Shown here in pieces: positions 58,164 through 58,989 of a stretch of DNA of 58,989 nt (positions are counted from its first letter, which is position 1; each line of letters begins with the position of its first letter). A model generated the notes under the pieces. The model was not told where the DNA came from. It did not search any database and saw nothing but the letters and a program-made list of their open reading frames with translations. A program made the translations under genes and the position numbers. Source of the stretch: an uncultured Lachnospiraceae bacterium (GTDB lineage Bacteria > Bacillota > Clostridia > Lachnospirales > Lachnospiraceae); contig ONEJ01000039.1 in assembly GCA_900316805.1 (NCBI GenBank), forward strand, positions 1 through 58,989. The letters run 5' to 3'.

Positions 58164-58813
58164 AAGGACTATTGATCAAAGATCTGAACTTGTTAAAGGG
58201 ACAGAAATTGTTTTTTATTGTGATTATTGTGATAGCAGTTGCGTTGCTGGCCGGTCAGTCTGAACCGGGATTTGTGATTGGATATATGACATTTGTGGGA
58301 GGTATCTTCACCTTAAGTACCATCAGCTACGATGAATTTGATAATGGGAACGCATTCCTGTTTTCCCTTCCCATCACAAGAAAAGGTTATGTGGGGGAAA
58401 AGTATATCTTCGGCATCGCACTTGGTGGGGCACTGTGCCTTCTTGCACTTGCCATCACACTGGTTTTCGGGTGTGTCAACGGTTCTTTTTCTGCAAAAGA
58501 GACAGGGCTTACCGGGGTGATGATTTTTGCCACGCTGTTATTTATGATTTCTATGATGATTCCCTTCCAGCTGAAATTTGGTGGCGAGAAGGGCAGGATT
58601 GCCATGCTGATCGCAGTTGGTGTGGTGATCCTTGTGGGATATCTGGCAGAAAAAATTGCCGGAGTGTTTCATGTAGATATGGCTGCCGTGTTTGATGAAT
58701 TTTCGGATCTGAGCATGGGAGTGTTCATTGCTGCGGTGTATCTTCTGGCACTTGTCGTTTGCCTGATTTCCATGAAAATCAGTGTTTCGATTATGGAGAA
58801 GAAGGAGTTTTGA
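58160..58813 (+). CDS. ABC-2 type permease
   Basis: A 217-residue membrane protein with six hydrophobic helices (about 17-32, 38-56, 80-105, 115-135, 148-168 and 185-207). The cytoplasmic start, MKGLLIKDLNLLKGQKLFF, and the loop SYDEFDNGNAFLFSLPITRK near residue 58 are characteristic of small ABC-2 permeases next to YtrB-like ATPases. Its ATG overlaps the ATPase stop by 4 bases. It forms the membrane half of the transporter. A copy of the dispersed repeat lies 20 bases downstream. Confidence 0.88.
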   Translation: MKGLLIKDLNLLKGQKLFFIVIIVIAVALLAGQSEPGFVIGYMTFVGGIFTLSTISYDEFDNGNAFLFSLPITRKGYVGEKYIFGIALGGALCLLALAITLVFGCVNGSFSAKETGLTGVMIFATLLFMISMMIPFQLKFGGEKGRIAMLIAVGVVILVGYLAEKIAGVFHVDMAAVFDEFSDLSMGVFIAAVYLLALVVCLISMKISVSIMEKKEF

Positions 58814-58832
58814 TGCATTAGGAAGTTAATTC

Positions 58833-58901
58833 AAAATTCCCACATGGATTTCCCAGCGGCCCCCGCCTGCCAACTGGATTCTCCGGAGATGGATAGCGGA
58901 A
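58833..58901 (-). repeat. Dispersed intergenic repeat, copy C (inverted)
   Basis: Read on the minus strand it matches copy A (15-83) almost base for base: TTCCGCTAT, then CTCCGGAGAATCCAG, TGGCAGGCGGGGGCCGCTGG, GAAATCCATGTGGGAA. It starts 20 bases after the permease stop. The remaining 88 bases to the window end contain nothing I can identify. Confidence 0.8.
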
Positions 58902-58989
58902 TATTTCGCACAAATTGCGTAGATTTGTCAGGTATCGCATTTCGGCTCTAAGTTCGTGTACATTCGCCAGCTGAACACTTCCGGCCTGG

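Noticed and set aside
15-58901. The inverted repeats at both ends might bound a composite transposon
   Set aside because: The content between them is housekeeping genes in conserved order, there is no transposase, and a third copy lies inside. Window edges are arbitrary.
1-58989. CRISPR array or cas genes
   Set aside because: No regularly spaced 25-40 base repeats were seen, and no protein resembles Cas1, Cas2 or an effector.

Overview
The window looks like the chromosome of a Gram-positive, low-to-mid GC member of the Clostridia, most likely Lachnospiraceae. The evidence is the conserved Firmicutes cluster priA-def-fmt-rsmB-rlmN-prpC-prkC-rsgA-rpe-thiN, a diaminopimelate decarboxylase, a clpC-radA pair, PPi-type phosphofructokinase, the UPF0210/ACT pair, and the many AGGAGG ribosome sites with TTGACA/TATAAT promoters. 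Genus and species cannot be fixed from the sequence alone. About 97% of the window is ordinary housekeeping and envelope DNA. The exception is the first 2.1 kb, which is AT-rich and partly decayed.

Layout. 1-2090: accessory region with a broken CPBP-type membrane protease gene, a fragment resembling the Rpn/PD-(D/E)XK transposase family, and an apparently intact secreted GH114-like TIM-barrel protein. 2096-14072: translation and quality-control cluster (priA, def, fmt, yugP-like protease, rsmB, rlmN), then the PP2C phosphatase/PASTA kinase signalling pair with rsgA, rpe and thiN. 14136-17226: convergent lytic transglycosylase, lysA, a tRNA-Leu(CAA) on the minus strand, and a compact XRE regulator plus 92-residue unknown protein behind a perfect 20-bp palindrome. 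17451-22700: a three-gene operon (LTA-synthase-like, YfhO family, GT2 glycosyltransferase) that together predicts synthesis and glycosylation of a polyanionic wall polymer. 22769-26041: a small membrane protein and two exported proteins sharing a cadherin-like domain. 26071-32518: clpC, an unknown 137-residue gene, radA, a LuxR-type regulator, and a rhodanese-TtcA fusion.

32646-37326: DtxR-type regulator divergent from a very short FeoB-associated Cys-rich membrane protein with no feoB beside it, then a heterodimeric ABC exporter. 37583-41405: L,D-transpeptidase and PPi-phosphofructokinase on the minus strand, divergent from a PflX-like radical SAM protein. 41534-48511: an unknown 96-residue protein, an S66 LD-carboxypeptidase, a DUF1002 secreted protein, a Na/Pi symporter-PhoU fusion behind three PhoP-box-like repeats, a 36-residue small protein, a thioesterase and an M24 aminopeptidase P. 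48634-54917: polA, coaE, an unusual FtsA-like ATPase with a long beta-grasp-like C-terminus, and a YycJ-type metallo-hydrolase. 54918-56810: a highly structured leader followed by the ACT-domain/UPF0210 pair. 56938-58813: GntR (YtrA-type) regulator with an ABC-2 transporter.

Envelope biology is the main theme: the PASTA kinase, LTA synthase plus glycosylation pair, glucosaminidase, lytic transglycosylase, L,D-transpeptidase, LD-carboxypeptidase and lysA all act on wall polymers. The most promising unexplained items are the XRE/92-residue module, the FtsA-like protein with tandem C-terminal domains, the structured leader before the ACT/UPF0210 operon, and a dispersed intergenic repeat found at both ends of the window (inverted) and once in the middle. 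No CRISPR array, prophage, complete insertion sequence or rRNA was seen.
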